From the NCBI GenBank assembly GCA_963799105.1, contig CAWCVR010000010.1:248001-312000 (forward strand): a stretch of DNA of 64,000 nt. The letters run 5' to 3'. This document shows, piece after piece, positions 36,227 to 44,656 of this stretch. Under the pieces are notes generated by a model. The model saw only the letters and a list, made by a program, of their open reading frames with translations. It was not told the origin of the DNA and did not search any database. The position numbers and the translations under genes were made by a program. Each line of letters starts with the position of its first letter. Position 1 is the stretch's first letter. This DNA is from CAWCVR01 sp963799105 (lineage in GTDB: Bacteria > Acidobacteriota > Terriglobia > Bryobacterales > Bryobacteraceae).

Positions 36227-36858
36227 TGAGCGGGAGCGGCAGAATGGAACTATCCTACCGTAAGACGATGAAGATGAAACTGTGCGCGCTGGCGCTGGCG
36301 GCATTGTTACCCGGCTTCGCGGCATCCCCGGGAACGGCCAAGGGCAAGGGGTTCGGCAGCCCGGCCGCCCCGATCCTGATCGAAGTGTACAGCGACTTCG
36401 AATGTCCCGGATGCAGGGTGTTCCACATCGAGTTTCTGCCGCCGGTTATGCGGGATTACGTCGAGACGGGTAAGGCCTATCTGGTCGTGCACGACCTGTC
36501 GTTCCATGCCCATTCGAGCGAAGCCACGGGATACGCGCTGGCGGCGGCGCGCATCGGGAAATACAAGGAAGTGGCCGATGCCTTGTATCAGCACCAGGCG
36601 GAGTGGGCGGCCAGCGGCAAGGTTTGGGACACGGTGGCGGCGGTGCTGAACGCGGCGGATCAGAAGAAGGTGGCCAAGCTAGCCAAGGATCCGAGCGTGT
36701 TGGCCGAGGTAAAGGCGGAGACCGACGAAGGGCTGAAGAGGATCAAGAAGACGCCCACCATGCTGGTGACGCACGCCATGAAGGAGAGGCGTTTCGAAGG
36801 GAAGCCCGATTGGGACGTTTTCCGGGACTGGGTGAACAATGATCTTCTCAAGAAGTAA
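36226..36858 (+). CDS. DsbA-like periplasmic thiol-disulfide oxidoreductase (CPGC)
   Basis: Paralogue of the preceding gene with active site CPGC in FECPGCRVF and cis-Pro loop KKTPTMLVT. The more Gly-containing dithiol suggests a different redox potential from the CPHC protein (inference). A signal peptide starts at MKMKLCALALAALLPGFAAS, so ATG 36268 or 36274 may be the true start; ATG 36226 would overlap the previous stop. The 3' end overlaps the MauE-like gene by 20 bases. Confidence 0.83.
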   Translation: MSGSGRMELSYRKTMKMKLCALALAALLPGFAASPGTAKGKGFGSPAAPILIEVYSDFECPGCRVFHIEFLPPVMRDYVETGKAYLVVHDLSFHAHSSEATGYALAAARIGKYKEVADALYQHQAEWAASGKVWDTVAAVLNAADQKKVAKLAKDPSVLAEVKAETDEGLKRIKKTPTMLVTHAMKERRFEGKPDWDVFRDWVNNDLLKK

Positions 36859-37297
36859 GACCTGGCGATGGATTGCGCTGGCTCTGCGCGTCGTGCTGGG
36901 AGCGCTTTTCATGCTGGCGGCGTACCTGAAGCTGAGCGAATCGTGGCGCCTGTTTGCGATGGACATCGATGCGTACCAGATTCTGCCCTCGATGTTCTGG
37001 GTGAAACTGGTGGCGCGCACACTGCCGTGGTTCGAGTTGGCGCTGGGAGTGTGGCTGATTTCGGGAGTCTGGCTGCGCGCGTCGGCCAGCATCTCGGCGG
37101 CGATGATGACGGGTTTCATCGGGCTGATGACCTGGGCGCAGGTGAAAGGCCTGGCGATCGACTGCGGCTGTTTCGGTCCGGGCGAGAAGATCTCGTGGAT
37201 CACGATGCTGCGCGACGGAAGCCTGCTGGCGGCGGCGCTGGTGCTGGCGGCGTGGAGTTACTTGGAGCGAAAAAAGGGGTCAGACGCCATTTATTAG
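36839..37297 (+). CDS. MauE/DoxX-like membrane protein
   Basis: A 152-residue inner-membrane protein with four predicted helices and a Cys-rich loop DCGCFGPGE between helices 3 and 4, as in MauE-type proteins. In methylamine dehydrogenase maturation MauE is a membrane redox partner of the thioredoxin-like MauD. Here it overlaps a DsbA-like gene by 20 bases, which supports such a role. The last eight residues, KKGSDAIY, are encoded by a palindromic repeat and not by the family, so the original C-terminus was probably replaced. Confidence 0.78.
   Translation: MIFSRSKTWRWIALALRVVLGALFMLAAYLKLSESWRLFAMDIDAYQILPSMFWVKLVARTLPWFELALGVWLISGVWLRASASISAAMMTGFIGLMTWAQVKGLAIDCGCFGPGEKISWITMLRDGSLLAAALVLAAWSYLERKKGSDAIY
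37268..37297 (+). repeat. Palindromic repeat (family A, copy 2) at convergent gene ends
   Basis: AAAAAAGGGGTCAGACGCC followed by ATTTATTAG. It supplies the last codons and stop of the MauE-like gene on the plus strand. On the minus strand it supplies the end of pncA (INGV and TGA). The same sequence in opposite orientation ends the IscU-like gene at 45195-45224. Confidence 0.8.
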
Positions 37298-37849
37298 GCG
37301 GGCGCCGGCGGATTGAATCTCCGCCAGGGCGCGGCGGGAATCGTCCGCATTCAATCCTTGGATGGCATCGGCGACCACGCACACGGGCTTGCCGGTTTTC
37401 AAGAGGCCGCGCACGGCGGAGAGCACGCAGATCTCGGTGACCACGCCATAGACCACGTGGCGATCGGCCGCCAGGCGCTCGATGACACGGGAGAAGTTGG
37501 GAGCGGCGAAGACGTTGACGGTCCGCTTCTCGACGACGATCTGCCCGGCGCCATCGATGGCCAGGGCGCACTGGCGATCGGGGATCACCACGCGGCGCGG
37601 CAGCAAAGTATCCTCGGGCTTGCGCTGGCCCAGGGTTCCGGCCACGCAGTGGCGCGGCCAGACGCGAAACTCGGGGTCATCCTCGGAATGCGCGTCGGTG
37701 GTGGAGACGACGGGGATGCCGTTCGCGGCAGCGTAGCGGTTCAAGCGGGCGATGGCGGGCAGAATGCGCTCCGCGCCGGGCACGTACAGGGCACCGGCGG
37801 GGAACAGAAAATCGAACTGCGAATCGATATCGTAGAAGACCGTCATCAT
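37280..37849 (-). CDS. pncA: Nicotinamidase
   Basis: Hydrolyses nicotinamide to nicotinate for NAD salvage. The 189-residue isochorismatase-fold protein shows the catalytic triad Asp9 (in DSQFDF), Lys108 (VVEKRTV) and Cys141 (VVTEICVLS). Metal-site residues are Asp52, His54 and His67, the last in WPRHCVAGT, a nicotinamidase signature. The start ATG 37849 overlaps the pncB stop. The last four codons lie in a palindromic repeat. Pairing with pncB makes the substrate assignment firm. Confidence 0.9.
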   Translation of the reverse strand: MMTVFYDIDSQFDFLFPAGALYVPGAERILPAIARLNRYAAANGIPVVSTTDAHSEDDPEFRVWPRHCVAGTLGQRKPEDTLLPRRVVIPDRQCALAIDGAGQIVVEKRTVNVFAAPNFSRVIERLAADRHVVYGVVTEICVLSAVRGLLKTGKPVCVVADAIQGLNADDSRRALAEIQSAGARLINGV

Positions 37850-39159
37850 CCCAGCAGGTTGCGGCGCGTGCGGACGGTGAGATCGCGCAATTCGCGGCTC
37901 TCGGTCACCGGCCAGGGCTCGCCCACTTCCAATTGTCGCAGGCTCTCGGGCAACTTAGCCAGGGCGGCTGCGGCGCGCGCGCGGGCCTGTTCGGCGGATG
38001 GCAGCGGCTCCAGCAGCCGGCCGCCCAAAATCACCGGCTGCAACAGCGCCTCGCCCTGACCGCATTCGCCGGAGCGCGCCACCACGTCGCCGGTTTTGCC
38101 GCGGAAGATCTGCTTGGCGCCGGGAAGCGTCTGCTTGTCCGGGCTGTATTTGGCCGTGAAGCGGTGGATGCCGCCGACATCCAGTTCGACCAGCTTGTAG
38201 ACCGCGCCCATGTGGGGCGCGTCGGCGGAAGTAGCGAGTTGCGTTCCCACGCCGAAGGCGTCGATGGGCGCGCCGGCCCGGACCAGATCGCGGATGCGGT
38301 ATTCGTCGAGATCGCCCGAGACCATGATCCTGGCGGCGGTGAGACCGGCGGCGTCGAGGATGGCGCGCACTTCGCGGGAGAGCGCCGCAAAATCGCCGCT
38401 GTCCAGGCGGACTCCCCAGAGCGGATGGCCAACAACGGCTGCGTGGCGCGCGCCTTCGAGCGTATCGTAGGTATCGAGGAGCTGGACGGTGTGCTCGCCC
38501 AGCGTCCGTTGCAGGTGGCGAAACGCTTCGGTTTCGGAAGCGAAGGACATCACCCAGGAATGCGCCGCGGTGCCGGACACGGGGATGCCGTACTGGAAGC
38601 CCGCGAGCGCGTTGCTGGTGGCGGCGCAACCGCCGATATAGGCGGCCCGCGCGCCCAGGACGCCGGCCTCGGGGGTATGCGCGCGGCGGGTGCCGAACTC
38701 CACCACGGGGCGGCCGGCGGCGGAAGAGACGGAGCGCGCCGCCTTGCTGGCGATCAGGGTGGGGAAGGCGATGGCGGCCAGAAGGTAGGTTTCGGGAATC
38801 TGGGCCTCGATGATGGGGGCGCGGACGAAAAGCGCCGGCTCGCCGGCGAACAGCGGGGTGCCTTCGGGAACGGCGAACAGGTCGCCGGTGAAACGGAACT
38901 GGCCGAGGTAGTCGAAGAACGCGGACGGCGCGTTGTGGAATTGCGGCAGCGAGCGGAGGTAGGCGATCTCGCCGGCGGTGAAGGAGAGGTTGATGAGGTA
39001 GTCAACCACCTGAGGCAGCCCAGCGGCCAGGACGAAATTGCGGTTGGCGGGAAGGCGCCGGATGGCAAGTTCGAAAGTGGCCCGCTCGCCGGTTTTGCCG
39101 GCCTCGAAATAGCCGGCCGCCATGGTGAGTTCGTAGAGGTCGGTGAGAAGGGCGTTCAT
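37846..39159 (-). CDS. pncB: Nicotinate phosphoribosyltransferase
   Basis: Joins nicotinate and PRPP to form nicotinate mononucleotide, the step after nicotinamidase in the Preiss-Handler route. From ATG 39159 the protein has 437 residues with family motifs LLTDLYELTMAAGYF, EFGTRRAHTPEAG, GTAAHSWVMSF, LDSGDFAALSREV and DAFGVGTQL. A longer frame to 39360 would add 67 residues encoded by a MITE-like repeat and is rejected. It overlaps pncA by four bases. Confidence 0.93.
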   Translation of the reverse strand: MNALLTDLYELTMAAGYFEAGKTGERATFELAIRRLPANRNFVLAAGLPQVVDYLINLSFTAGEIAYLRSLPQFHNAPSAFFDYLGQFRFTGDLFAVPEGTPLFAGEPALFVRAPIIEAQIPETYLLAAIAFPTLIASKAARSVSSAAGRPVVEFGTRRAHTPEAGVLGARAAYIGGCAATSNALAGFQYGIPVSGTAAHSWVMSFASETEAFRHLQRTLGEHTVQLLDTYDTLEGARHAAVVGHPLWGVRLDSGDFAALSREVRAILDAAGLTAARIMVSGDLDEYRIRDLVRAGAPIDAFGVGTQLATSADAPHMGAVYKLVELDVGGIHRFTAKYSPDKQTLPGAKQIFRGKTGDVVARSGECGQGEALLQPVILGGRLLEPLPSAEQARARAAAALAKLPESLRQLEVGEPWPVTESRELRDLTVRTRRNLLG

Positions 39160-39173
39160 GGCGTAAGAACTTT

Positions 39174-39361
39174 TGTGGGGCAGGCTGGCAGCCTGCGGCG
39201 GGTTGTTAACCCGCCAATTCTCCGGTGCAAACGCGGCACTGAGCCGACTAACAATCTGCCGGCCTGAGGGACGCCTCACCTCCCGAGCGGGCGAGCTTCG
39301 CTCGCCGGGCCGCGCCCAGAGGGCACCCGCAATCGGCCGCAGGCTGCCAGCCTGCCCCACA
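39174..39361. mobile_element. MITE-like element (family D, copy 2), 188 bp
   Basis: Bounded by perfect 25-bp inverted repeats, 39174-39198 and 39337-39361 (TGTGGGGCAGGCTGGCAGCC... and its complement). The interior contains further palindromes (GGCGGGTTGTTAACCCGCC; GGCGAGCTTCGCTCGCC) and no gene. It lies just upstream of pncB. Homology to the 35340-35571 copy continues past the right end to 39407, so the repeat unit may be larger than the inverted-repeat span. Confidence 0.7.
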
Positions 39362-39414
39362 TAAAACCATCGCGGCGCGCGAAGAATTTCACGGGTAGTA
39401 GTACATAGGTACCG

Positions 39415-40731
39415 CTACTTCTTCCTGGCGGCGGGCGGCGCCTGTTCCTTGACTCCGCGAGCGGCTTCGCGAACATCGGCCACGGATTTCGCGGACAATT
39501 CATAGATGCTCGAATCGCCGCCGCGTTGCGCGAAATATCGTTCGCCCTGGGCGGTGATGGTCACCTTCTCGACGCGCTTGCCGCTATTGGAAGTAACGGT
39601 GGCCTCGAATACCGCCGGCCCGGCGCCCTGGTCGGCGAACTTGTCGGCGGCGAGATCGCGCAGGCGGTCGATGAGGGTCTGCACGGTGGAATTATCCATG
39701 GTCTTCGAGCCGGACATCCACTTGTCGCCGGTCTTGGTGTAGGTTGGCGATCCGTCGTTCACGATTTCGAGCCTGGTGGGATCGCTGAAGCCGAAGTCGA
39801 ACAGCTTCTTATTGCGGAAATCGTCCAGGCCCTTGTTGAGGCTGTCGCCCACTTCGGAGGTAATCTTGTACACGCCATCCACGGCGGAACTTTTGGCGTA
39901 GTAGGTCTTGTCCTTGTCCTGGTGGACCTCGAGCGTCTGATTGCCGCCGGCATCGGTGACGGTGGCGGTGGCAAGCTTAGCGGCCGCGGCGAACTTTTTG
40001 GCGGCATCGGGATCGGGGTTGGCCAGATCCATCTTGGCGTCCCGGAGCTTGGAGATGAGGGAATCGATCTGCGTGCCGTCGGCGCGCAGCGGGCGGGGCA
40101 GCAGAATCTGCCACTCACTCTCGTTGTTCTTGCCGAACTCGATGGCGGGGCCCTTGGCCAGGAGCTGGATGCGCGCGATTTTGTCCTGGTCGAAAGTCAA
40201 GAGGCGCTTGTCGCGGAGATCGTTGAGGCCTTTGTCGAGACTCTCCTTGACGTAGCTCGACAAGGCGAGGACGCGCTGGGAGCTGGCCACCCTGGCGTAG
40301 AAGCCGGAACTGGTGGGGGTGGCATCGCCCACCTGCAACTCGTCGGTCTTGCCGTCCTTGCGGAGCACGGCGATGTCCAGGACGGGAGGGTTGAGGCCGT
40401 ACTGAGTCAAGTCGGAGGCCTGGTCTTCGATGGCCGTCTCGGCGGCGAGCGAAGAGAGGGCAACGACCAGCGAGCGTGCAGCGTCGGGATCGGCCGGGTA
40501 GGGCTGCGGCTCGGTGATGCGCCAGGCGCCGTTGTCGCGGCGCAGCGCCACGGTTGCGGCGCCGCGCTTGAAGCGGATCTCGAGGAACTGGTCCTCGGGG
40601 ATGGTCAGCAGCTTGCTGGAGGTGTCGGCGGGCTTCTTGCTGTCGGCTTCCTGCTTCCGGTTGGACCACCACCACAGGCCGCCGAACCCAGCCAAAAGAA
40701 CGACGGCCATCAACAGTCCCTTCGGCTTCAT
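39415..40731 (-). CDS. DUF4340 protein associated with Gld-type ABC exporter
   Basis: A 438-residue protein with one N-terminal helix (LLMAVVLLAGFGGLWWW) and two or more repeated beta-rich DUF4340 units outside the membrane (EIRFKRGAATVAL...WRITEPQPYPADP; DLTQYGLNPP). It ends Lys-rich (PPAARKK). DUF4340 genes commonly follow the GldA-GldF-GldG genes, as here, with 3 bases between stop and start. Biochemical role unknown; probably an extracytoplasmic partner of the exporter. Confidence 0.85.
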   Translation of the reverse strand: MKPKGLLMAVVLLAGFGGLWWWSNRKQEADSKKPADTSSKLLTIPEDQFLEIRFKRGAATVALRRDNGAWRITEPQPYPADPDAARSLVVALSSLAAETAIEDQASDLTQYGLNPPVLDIAVLRKDGKTDELQVGDATPTSSGFYARVASSQRVLALSSYVKESLDKGLNDLRDKRLLTFDQDKIARIQLLAKGPAIEFGKNNESEWQILLPRPLRADGTQIDSLISKLRDAKMDLANPDPDAAKKFAAAAKLATATVTDAGGNQTLEVHQDKDKTYYAKSSAVDGVYKITSEVGDSLNKGLDDFRNKKLFDFGFSDPTRLEIVNDGSPTYTKTGDKWMSGSKTMDNSTVQTLIDRLRDLAADKFADQGAGPAVFEATVTSNSGKRVEKVTITAQGERYFAQRGGDSSIYELSAKSVADVREAARGVKEQAPPAARKK

Positions 40732-40734
40732 GGG

Positions 40735-42585
40735 TTATCTCCTCTTCCACCAGGTGGCCAGGCCGAAGCCGACCACGCCCAAGGGGAAGACGAACCAGGT
40801 CAGCCAGAACAGGGTGCCGAGCCTCTGCGTGGTGATATTGAACTGCTGGTCCTGAGGCATCTTGGGACGAATGGAGATGAGATCCACGTCGGAGGAGAGC
40901 CAGTTGACGGAATTGAGGAACAGGTCGCGGTTGCCGAGCTGGCGGGTGCCGACGAAAGCGTTGGTGGCCCAGATGGACGTGCCCACCACCACGAAGCGGC
41001 CCTTGCTGGAGCCGGAGAGCGTGCCGGCGGCTGCCAGGGTGAAGGGGCCGCGGCGGGCCTTCTTGGGATCCACGGTGCCGCCGGGTCCGATTTCGGTGAC
41101 CGCCAGGCTGTCGTCGCTGGTTTGCACCAGCTTATCGATGCTGGCTTTGCCGGGCTTGATGTCCAGCGACCGCGCCAGCTCGAAGGCCGTCATGACGCGG
41201 GTGAGCGGCTGGGTGATCTGGTGGCTTTCGTACTGCATGACGACGGGAATCTCCGGGCCGAACCCGAAGAGCTGGCCGATGCCGCTGCCGTCCAGCACGA
41301 GGTCCTTGTCGACGGTGACGCCCCAACCCGCCAGCACATTTGCGAGGTCGGGGTTCTCGGCGGCGGGTTCCTGGCGGCCGAGGCGCAGAACGTTGTCCAG
41401 CATGACGACGGCGCTGCCGCCGTTTTCCACGTATTTCCCGATGGCATCGGCCACCGGCGGCGGATAGGATTCCTGCGGTCCGCCGACCACGATCACGGAG
41501 CAATCCTTGGGCACTTCCACGGCGCCGGCGGCCACCGCCTGGCCGATGGCCATGGGCGCAGCGGAGTCGGGGGCGGCGGGTTTCAGCGTGACCGCGCGGC
41601 TTTTGTAGTTGTCGCGCTCCAGGAGTTGTTTGAGGAAGGAGAAGCCGTTGCGGTCGGTGTCGTCGATGCTGTGTTCGCCGGCGCCGGAGACGAAGCACAC
41701 GTTGCGTTCGGCGGTCTTCAACGAGCGGATCAATGCGCCCGTGACTTCCTCTTCGGTGACGCTCTTGGCGCCTTCCCGGCGAGCGCCCGAGTCCACCATC
41801 AGCGGGGAATCCGGACGGTAGCCGGCGGCCTTGGCGAGCTGCGGCTTCTTATCCGGGGCGATGTACCTGACGTGGAGCCTGGGGGACAGATCCGAATAGC
41901 GGTCCAGCAGGTCCCGGCCGGTGCGGAAGCTATCTTCGCTTCCGAAGTAGGTGAAGTTCACATCCTGTTTCAGACCTTTGACGAGCTTGATAGTTTGTTC
42001 GGAAAGGCTGAACTGTTTGTTCTTGGTGGAATCGTAGGACTTGTCGTACCGGTTGGCAAGAAGATTGGCGCAAACGATCACGCCCAGAACGGCTATGACG
42101 TAACCCACGGCATAGAAAGTATATTCTCCACGCCGTTTGTCGAAGGCCAGGACTAACAGCGGCAACCCGAAGAAGGTAATGGTCAACCCGTAAAGCCAAA
42201 AGCTACGGCCCAGACTGCGCGCTACCATGCCCCAAAGATAAGTGGAACCGCAAACAACCAGAAGCAACGAGGCCGCCAGAGCAAATGCGAACCCGCGTTG
42301 GACCGGCTCCTTTGAAAGTCCGGACAGGGAGGCGATAACGCCGAACACGCCAAGCAACTCGATAATAAACCCGGGAAGGGCGTGGGCGCGGCGCGCAAGT
42401 AAGTAAATGCCGTAGACCGGAATCCAGTATCGCCCGGAGAAGCCGGCGTCGCCCAGCCGCGCGCCGATCTTCATGCAGGCGTAGGATGTCAGCAGGTAGA
42501 CGGCGAGGCCGATCAGTAAATTGAGCAGCCCGATCGACTGCTGGTAGGGGATCATCGTGGAGGGCTCAGGCATTGAAGGCTCCAT
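40735..42585 (-). CDS. GldG-like ABC transporter auxiliary protein with extra N-terminal membrane domain
   Basis: A 616-residue protein. The GldG part begins near residue 165 with a helix, then NRYDKSYDSTKNKQFSLSEQ and the extracytoplasmic sandwich, and ends in a final helix and WWKRR. Ahead of it are about four further helices with a hydrophilic loop (ARLGDAGFSGRYWIPVYGIY), not normally part of GldG. Such proteins pair with an ABC-2 permease and ATPase that in Bacteroidota support gliding; no gliding is implied here. It lies between the permease and DUF4340 genes. Confidence 0.85.
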   Translation of the reverse strand: MEPSMPEPSTMIPYQQSIGLLNLLIGLAVYLLTSYACMKIGARLGDAGFSGRYWIPVYGIYLLARRAHALPGFIIELLGVFGVIASLSGLSKEPVQRGFAFALAASLLLVVCGSTYLWGMVARSLGRSFWLYGLTITFFGLPLLVLAFDKRRGEYTFYAVGYVIAVLGVIVCANLLANRYDKSYDSTKNKQFSLSEQTIKLVKGLKQDVNFTYFGSEDSFRTGRDLLDRYSDLSPRLHVRYIAPDKKPQLAKAAGYRPDSPLMVDSGARREGAKSVTEEEVTGALIRSLKTAERNVCFVSGAGEHSIDDTDRNGFSFLKQLLERDNYKSRAVTLKPAAPDSAAPMAIGQAVAAGAVEVPKDCSVIVVGGPQESYPPPVADAIGKYVENGGSAVVMLDNVLRLGRQEPAAENPDLANVLAGWGVTVDKDLVLDGSGIGQLFGFGPEIPVVMQYESHQITQPLTRVMTAFELARSLDIKPGKASIDKLVQTSDDSLAVTEIGPGGTVDPKKARRGPFTLAAAGTLSGSSKGRFVVVGTSIWATNAFVGTRQLGNRDLFLNSVNWLSSDVDLISIRPKMPQDQQFNITTQRLGTLFWLTWFVFPLGVVGFGLATWWKRR

Positions 42586-42638
42586 TGGCCGCGGTTGCGG
42601 TGACGACGCGATTCAGGCTGTGTAACGGACGCCGCATG

Positions 42639-43403
42639 TCAGCTCCTCCACCGCAGCGATTCCATGGATCGCGAGGTAATGAACAGGGCGAGGAAGATCA
42701 TGGAAAGGTAAAAGACGACATCCTTAGTCGAGAGCACGCCCTTACTGAAGTTTTCGAAGTGGGTCACGATAGACATGTAATTGGCCACCTGGGAGACCAA
42801 GCCGCTGTCAAAAGCGGTGAACCAGCTCAGCAGCCAGAGGATGAGGCAGACGAAGAAGGTAGCGCCGCCGGCCACGATCTGGTTACGGGTCAGACTGGAA
42901 ATAAACGCCCCGATGGCCAGCAGGCAGCCGCCCTGCAGAATCAGGCCGAGATAGGCCACCAGGACGGGCTGCCAGTCCGGCTTGCCCCACATAAAGAGAA
43001 ACGAGATAATGAGCGCCGACATGGCCAGCACGCTGATGTACAGAATCATGGCGCCGATCCACTTACCGAGAATGATTTCGATATCGCGAACCGGCGAGGT
43101 GAGCAGCAGTTCCATGGTTCCGGATTTCTTCTCTTCCGCGAACAGGCGCATGGTGATCAAGGGCAGCAGGAACAGGGAAATGGTGCTGGCGAAACCCAGC
43201 AACGGCCGGATAATCTGATCGTTGAGGTTGACGGGCTGGCCCTGCATCTGGGCCTGGACGCCGTAGCGGACCAGTTCCTTGACGGTGGGATAGAACACCA
43301 GGCCCCCGAAAAGGAATGCAAACAGCGCCAGCACCGCGTAGGCGATGGGCGACGCGAAATAACTCCGCAATTCCTTGCGGCAGATGAGAATGACGTTGGT
43401 CAT
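42639..43403 (-). CDS. ABC-2 type permease, GldF-like
   Basis: A 254-residue inner-membrane permease with six predicted helices. A cytosolic N-terminus, ICRKELRSYFASPIAYAV, matches the ABC-2/GldF entry, and the central TSPVRDIEIILGKWIGAMIL loop is typical. It starts within the last bases of the ATPase gene (four-base overlap), indicating coupled expression. Substrate unknown. Confidence 0.9.
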   Translation of the reverse strand: MTNVILICRKELRSYFASPIAYAVLALFAFLFGGLVFYPTVKELVRYGVQAQMQGQPVNLNDQIIRPLLGFASTISLFLLPLITMRLFAEEKKSGTMELLLTSPVRDIEIILGKWIGAMILYISVLAMSALIISFLFMWGKPDWQPVLVAYLGLILQGGCLLAIGAFISSLTRNQIVAGGATFFVCLILWLLSWFTAFDSGLVSQVANYMSIVTHFENFSKGVLSTKDVVFYLSMIFLALFITSRSMESLRWRS

Positions 43404-44389
43404 TTCCGGCCTCCTTCGGCGGGGGATTTTGGTTCGCCCGAATTCTCGGCGGCGGTAAGTTGCAGGAAGATCTCTTCGAGGCTGAGGCCCACGGGGCGGA
43501 GTTCGCTAAGGTTCCAGCCGGCCTGGACCACGCTGCGGGCCAGGTCGGCGCGGATGTGGCGGCCCTGAAGGCTCTCCACTTCGAAGGTAAGGCTGCCGTC
43601 CCTGGGCTCTTTCGCCACCACGCGGCTGACTCCGGGGACCTGTTCGAGGCGCACCTGCACGTCGCCCGGCGCGGGGCGCCCGCCGGCGGTCTCGACCTGG
43701 ATGGCGACGGCTTCGGCTCCGCGCAGGCGGTTGGTGAGGTTGGCGACCGAATCGATAGCCACCAGCCGTCCCTCGCTAATAATGATGACGCGCTCGCAGG
43801 AGTGCTCCACCTCGGACAGGATGTGGGTGCTGAGGATGATGGTGTGATCGGGCGCCAGGGCCTTGAGCAGATCGCGGATTTCGATGATCTGCTTGGGATC
43901 GAGGCCGGAGGTGGGTTCGTCGAGGATGAGGACGTCGGGGTTATGGATAATGGCCTGGGCGAGACCCACGCGCTGGCGGTACCCCTTGGAGAGCTTGGCG
44001 ATCAGCCGGTTGCGGACTTCGCCGAGGGCGCACTTACCGGTGACATCGTCCACCCGGCCGGCGATATCGCGGCTCGAAATGCCTTTGAGCCTGCCCACGA
44101 AAGTGAGGTACTCGGTGACCTCCATCTCGGGGTAGAGCGGGGGCGTTTCGGGCAGGTAGCCGATGCGCTTCTTGACCTCGAGCGGGTTGTCGAGCACGTC
44201 AAAGCCAGCCACGTTGGCGGTGCCGGAGGTGGGTGGCAGGAAGCACGTGAGGACGCGCATGGTGGTGGTTTTTCCGGCGCCATTGGGGCCCAGAAAACCC
44301 ACGATTTGCCCCTTTTCCACCTCGAAAGAGATGTTGTCCACGGCGACCGTCCGAGCGTATCGCTTGGTGAGGCCTTCGACTTTAATCAT
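43400..44389 (-). CDS. ABC transporter ATPase, GldA-like
   Basis: A 329-residue ATP-binding subunit. Walker A is GPNGAGKTTT, Walker B is VLILDEPTSGLDP, the switch His is in LSTHILSEVE and the signature is the family-typical LSKGYRQRVGLAQA in place of LSGGQ. A C-terminal extension of about 90 residues carries the extra alpha/beta domain of DrrA/GldA ATPases. First gene of the four-gene exporter operon. Confidence 0.93.
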   Translation of the reverse strand: MIKVEGLTKRYARTVAVDNISFEVEKGQIVGFLGPNGAGKTTTMRVLTCFLPPTSGTANVAGFDVLDNPLEVKKRIGYLPETPPLYPEMEVTEYLTFVGRLKGISSRDIAGRVDDVTGKCALGEVRNRLIAKLSKGYRQRVGLAQAIIHNPDVLILDEPTSGLDPKQIIEIRDLLKALAPDHTIILSTHILSEVEHSCERVIIISEGRLVAIDSVANLTNRLRGAEAVAIQVETAGGRPAPGDVQVRLEQVPGVSRVVAKEPRDGSLTFEVESLQGRHIRADLARSVVQAGWNLSELRPVGLSLEEIFLQLTAAENSGEPKSPAEGGRK

Positions 44390-44629
44390 ATGGTTGGTTC
44401 CCGGAAAGCAGTGTAAACCCTTAGAGAAGGAGACGTATCAGTTGGCATTTGGGCACGAGTTCGACCACATCTGGGGGATGCAGCTTGCGTATTCGCCTTG
44501 AAACTTCATCATACGGACGGGGAGAAGTGTTGTCAAATGAGGCTGCCCGAGCAATCTCCGGCGGCAGGAAAGCGAAAGTCCCAGGTAGTCTCTGGGCATA
44601 AAGTAATGGAACTGGACGGGGTTGCCAGC

Positions 44630-44647
44630 ATAGGGTAAACACCCTAT
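44630..44647. promoter_or_regulatory. 18-bp dyad upstream of a small secreted protein gene
   Basis: ATAGGGT-AAAC-ACCCTAT, a perfect 7-bp inverted repeat ending nine bases before ATG 44657. It may be an operator, or a hairpin over the ribosome-binding region. The rest of the 44390-44656 gap between the divergent ABC operon and this gene shows nothing else recognisable. Confidence 0.45.
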
Positions 44648-44656
44648 ACTCCCAGC

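Noticed and set aside
37846..39360. Longer pncB from position 39360
   Set aside because: The extra 67 codons are repeat DNA (39174-39361), while MNALLTDLYELT at 39159 is the normal family start.
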